Source: Euwallacea fornicatus
Taxonomy: Eukaryota; Arthropoda; Insecta; Coleoptera; Curculionidae
Direction of reading: 5' to 3'
Assembly (NCBI RefSeq): GCF_040115645.1
Contig: NC_089560.1
Coordinates: forward strand, 2,852,001-2,916,000
Length of the DNA stretch: 64,000 nucleotides
Numbering within the stretch: the stretch's first letter is position 1; every line of letters starts with the position of its first letter. The position numbers and the translations under genes were made by a program. The notes beneath the pieces were generated by a model, which worked only from the letters and a program-made list of their open reading frames with translations, was not told the origin of the DNA and did not search any database. Positions 61,735-64,000 of this stretch are shown piece after piece.

Positions 61735-64000
61735 CAGGTAAAACTACACTGTGCTTCATCCAGAGTTAAAATTTAAACTCCAGACAGGCACCAGCCCTCT
61801 CCGAGGAATATCATTTAATCGATCGAGCCTCGTATCTCAAAAGGAAACTGATATGATATAAGAGGGTGAAACGTACAATAAAAACACGAGTTCAGTTTAA
61901 GAGGGCACATAAATTCGCATTAAGGCTGTGCCTCTTTTTTTGTTTTTTTTTTTTTTTAAGAACCTTAAGCTGTTTACCAGACAAAGGTTTCATCTTATGG
62001 ACTGTCAGATTGTTGTAAATGAGCAAAGGCGTGATATCTGATACTGACATTTATTACTAAGTATTTTCGTCCCCTATAATCAGCCTGTTCGGAACACAAC
62101 GGGGAATCTACGAAATTAATTGGCCGGAATGTAGTGCGCAACTTCGCGGTTAATCCCTTAATGTCTGTTACCCATAGTGGCCTAATAGCTTCGGCTATGC
62201 GTACCATCAACTTCGGGCGAAATTTTTCTTCCCAACACTTCGAGCTTCGTACCAGAAAGCCTCCCCTTGGAAGCCTCAGCTCACATTTCTTATATTGGAT
62301 TCGACTGCGAAGGGGAGCTTCTGCACAACTTCAACTGCTAATTTACACAGACACGTCTCGAAAATTTACAATTTATTCTTCTATAATTTCGTTTCTATTC
62401 TCTCCGTGCTTTTATTTGCCAACGTTCGAGCGGATTTGATTAAAAAGTTTCCTTTTTCTGGTCACGTCAAGAATAGGGCCAGTCTAAGAATTCGCAAAAG
62501 TTGGGCTTTCTTCTTATAATTTAACAAGGTTCAGAGGATGGGTATAGTCTCAAAGGGAGAACGTGATTATTTTGGCAATGGTCCCTTAACGTATTTCCGC
62601 GCTTTGTATTACGTAAAATAAGCCTTAAAATAAACACACACAGTATTCTATTGGTTGGTTCGAAAAGCTTTATATTCCGCAATTTTAAATTCCCCCCATT
62701 TAACGCTTCACATACTGTGCTTATTTAGCCAGCATGTGGTGTTTATTAGTAAAATAATTGAAATCAAACATTGCTTAAGGAAACTTGTAAACAGGGGGAA
62801 ATGATTGGGAGTTGTTTTTTCCATGGAATACAATGAAAACATTTTCCATTCATGTGGTTGGCCGCAGCACAAATGTATGAATGTGCGGACGCAGGCAATA
62901 AATTTTACATTAAAATATTAAAGTTAAACAATGGGCGGGACAATGGGAAACAGCAGAAATAGTCGCAATTGACGGCATGATTGATCTGTTTTATTAATTT
63001 CCCCCATGGCGTTATACAGTGATAGTGCTTGGAGCTCCTTCGGATGTATCTGTTGCTTACACGACCTGAGGCGGTCTTCAATGTAGGGTGTTTGGCGGGT
63101 AGTGCAGCATACTGAATGGGGTATTAGAGGACGTTATTCTAAATTGATTTAACCGAATATATTTGTCAGAGAAGCTGTGACACTTGGTGTTGCAGCTTCT
63201 CTCACAATTGAATTTTTTAATATTTGCGAATTTGTTCGCGCTTTTCTACCGTTACTGAAGCGCCGAAGAACAGCAAGTCCTTTCATCGCAAAAACGTACT
63301 TAACTTTTTTATTATGTGTTAATGGATTATTTAAATTATTTGAGCCGTGAAAGCTCACGTAATTAGAACTTCGCGAACAAGATTTTCCCAGTTTGCAATG
63401 TAGTAACGAGTCGCATTCACGTATTGAATCTATTTGAACGGTTGGCTGTGTGTTTCTTCAAATTTCTTAAAAACCCCTTTAGGCAGTGGTCTTTCAACTC
63501 TTGTGGAAATTAAAAAAAAAAAAAAAACATTTTAAAAATTAAAGCCATTAATGTTAATACTTTTAAGTATCCACCAAACGCGTTTGCCACACTTAGGCTA
63601 GTCGTTTATCATCTTAAAATTTCCAGATATTTGAGCATTTTGGTTCTTCATAATTTTTAACGCGGTCTGCATATTCGCATTAAATAATACCACAAAATAA
63701 TACTTTATTTTCCAATGTAAAGAAAGAAAAATCCGGGGAATTCTTAGTTAATTAAAAAAACAAAACAAAAAAGGTCACGAAAAATGGCGAATAAATCATT
63801 AATAATTTACTTATTGTTATGTTCGAAATGAGAACCACCATTCTGAGCGCGTCTACGTGCTCTATTCCTCATTGTTGTTGCGGTGATGCCGAGTGGCCCT
63901 TCTCCTGCAAGTTGCTGGGCGGCTTAACTAATTCTGGCGATTAAATAGTTGCTATTTTGAATCCCCTGTCCATATCCATCAATTTCATGCAATCCCATGC
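61735..64000. other. Gene-free stretch to the window end
   Basis: No recognisable gene. Open frames at 62134-62519 overlap in two frames without family resemblance. Poly(T) and poly(A) runs occur at about 61936 and 63512. Confidence 0.4.

Noticed and set aside
1..64000. tRNA genes
   Set aside because: Several GGTTCGAA-like B-box strings (for example near 4451, 44107, 62661) lack the full consensus and any cloverleaf around them.

Overview
The window is nuclear DNA of an insect. The genes have short introns with GT/AG junctions, the background is AT-rich, and the intergenic DNA is full of decayed Tc1/mariner-superfamily elements. A beetle is plausible from the type of chymotrypsin-like pseudogene and the transposon mix, but the sequence alone does not fix the order. 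No bacterial, plasmid, phage or CRISPR signal is present.

The left part (1-28.4 kb) holds the genes. At 2076-5789 (+) are the last five exons of a Cys-loop ligand-gated chloride channel, best matched to the pH-sensitive pHCl group; its 5' half lies before the window. At 15044-12293 (-) is a complete four-exon Dok-type adaptor (PH + PTB + tyrosine-rich tail). Divergent from it, at 15997-18911 (+), is a complete seven-exon NMD3, the 60S ribosome export adaptor. Converging on NMD3, with stop codons about 80 bp apart, is a complete nine-exon acid sphingomyelinase at 23712-18993 (-). Its last intron is filled by a 2.4-kb purine-strand minisatellite with a 56-bp unit. At 27840-28393 (+) is a two-exon gene for a small Ser/Cys-rich protein of unknown function.

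The right part (28.4-64 kb) has no intact gene that I can recognise. It contains a broken, apparently intronless chymotrypsin-like serine protease copy (36.1-37.0 kb), non-LTR retrotransposon remnants (57.6-60.2 kb), and many DNA-transposon relics. It could be one or more long introns or a gene desert. A short GC-richer terminal-exon candidate (52009-52083) and a GC-rich block (53.7-54.05 kb) are the only hints of host exons.

The mobile elements are the most varied part. They include two mariner relics with matching TIRs; a pogo/Tigger-like deletion derivative with clear ends and TA target duplication; several Tc1-like families that share the terminal string CAGGGTG next to TA; a 637-bp element with near-identical ~168-bp inverted repeats around a transposase fragment; two ~850-bp related elements in opposite orientation; a fold-back element; and two copies of a long-TIR MITE whose cores differ. 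I found no unprecedented multi-gene system. The strongest unusual structures are the minisatellite with its internal ~620-bp higher-order duplication, the overlapping NMD3/sphingomyelinase 3' ends, and the mosaic MITE pair.
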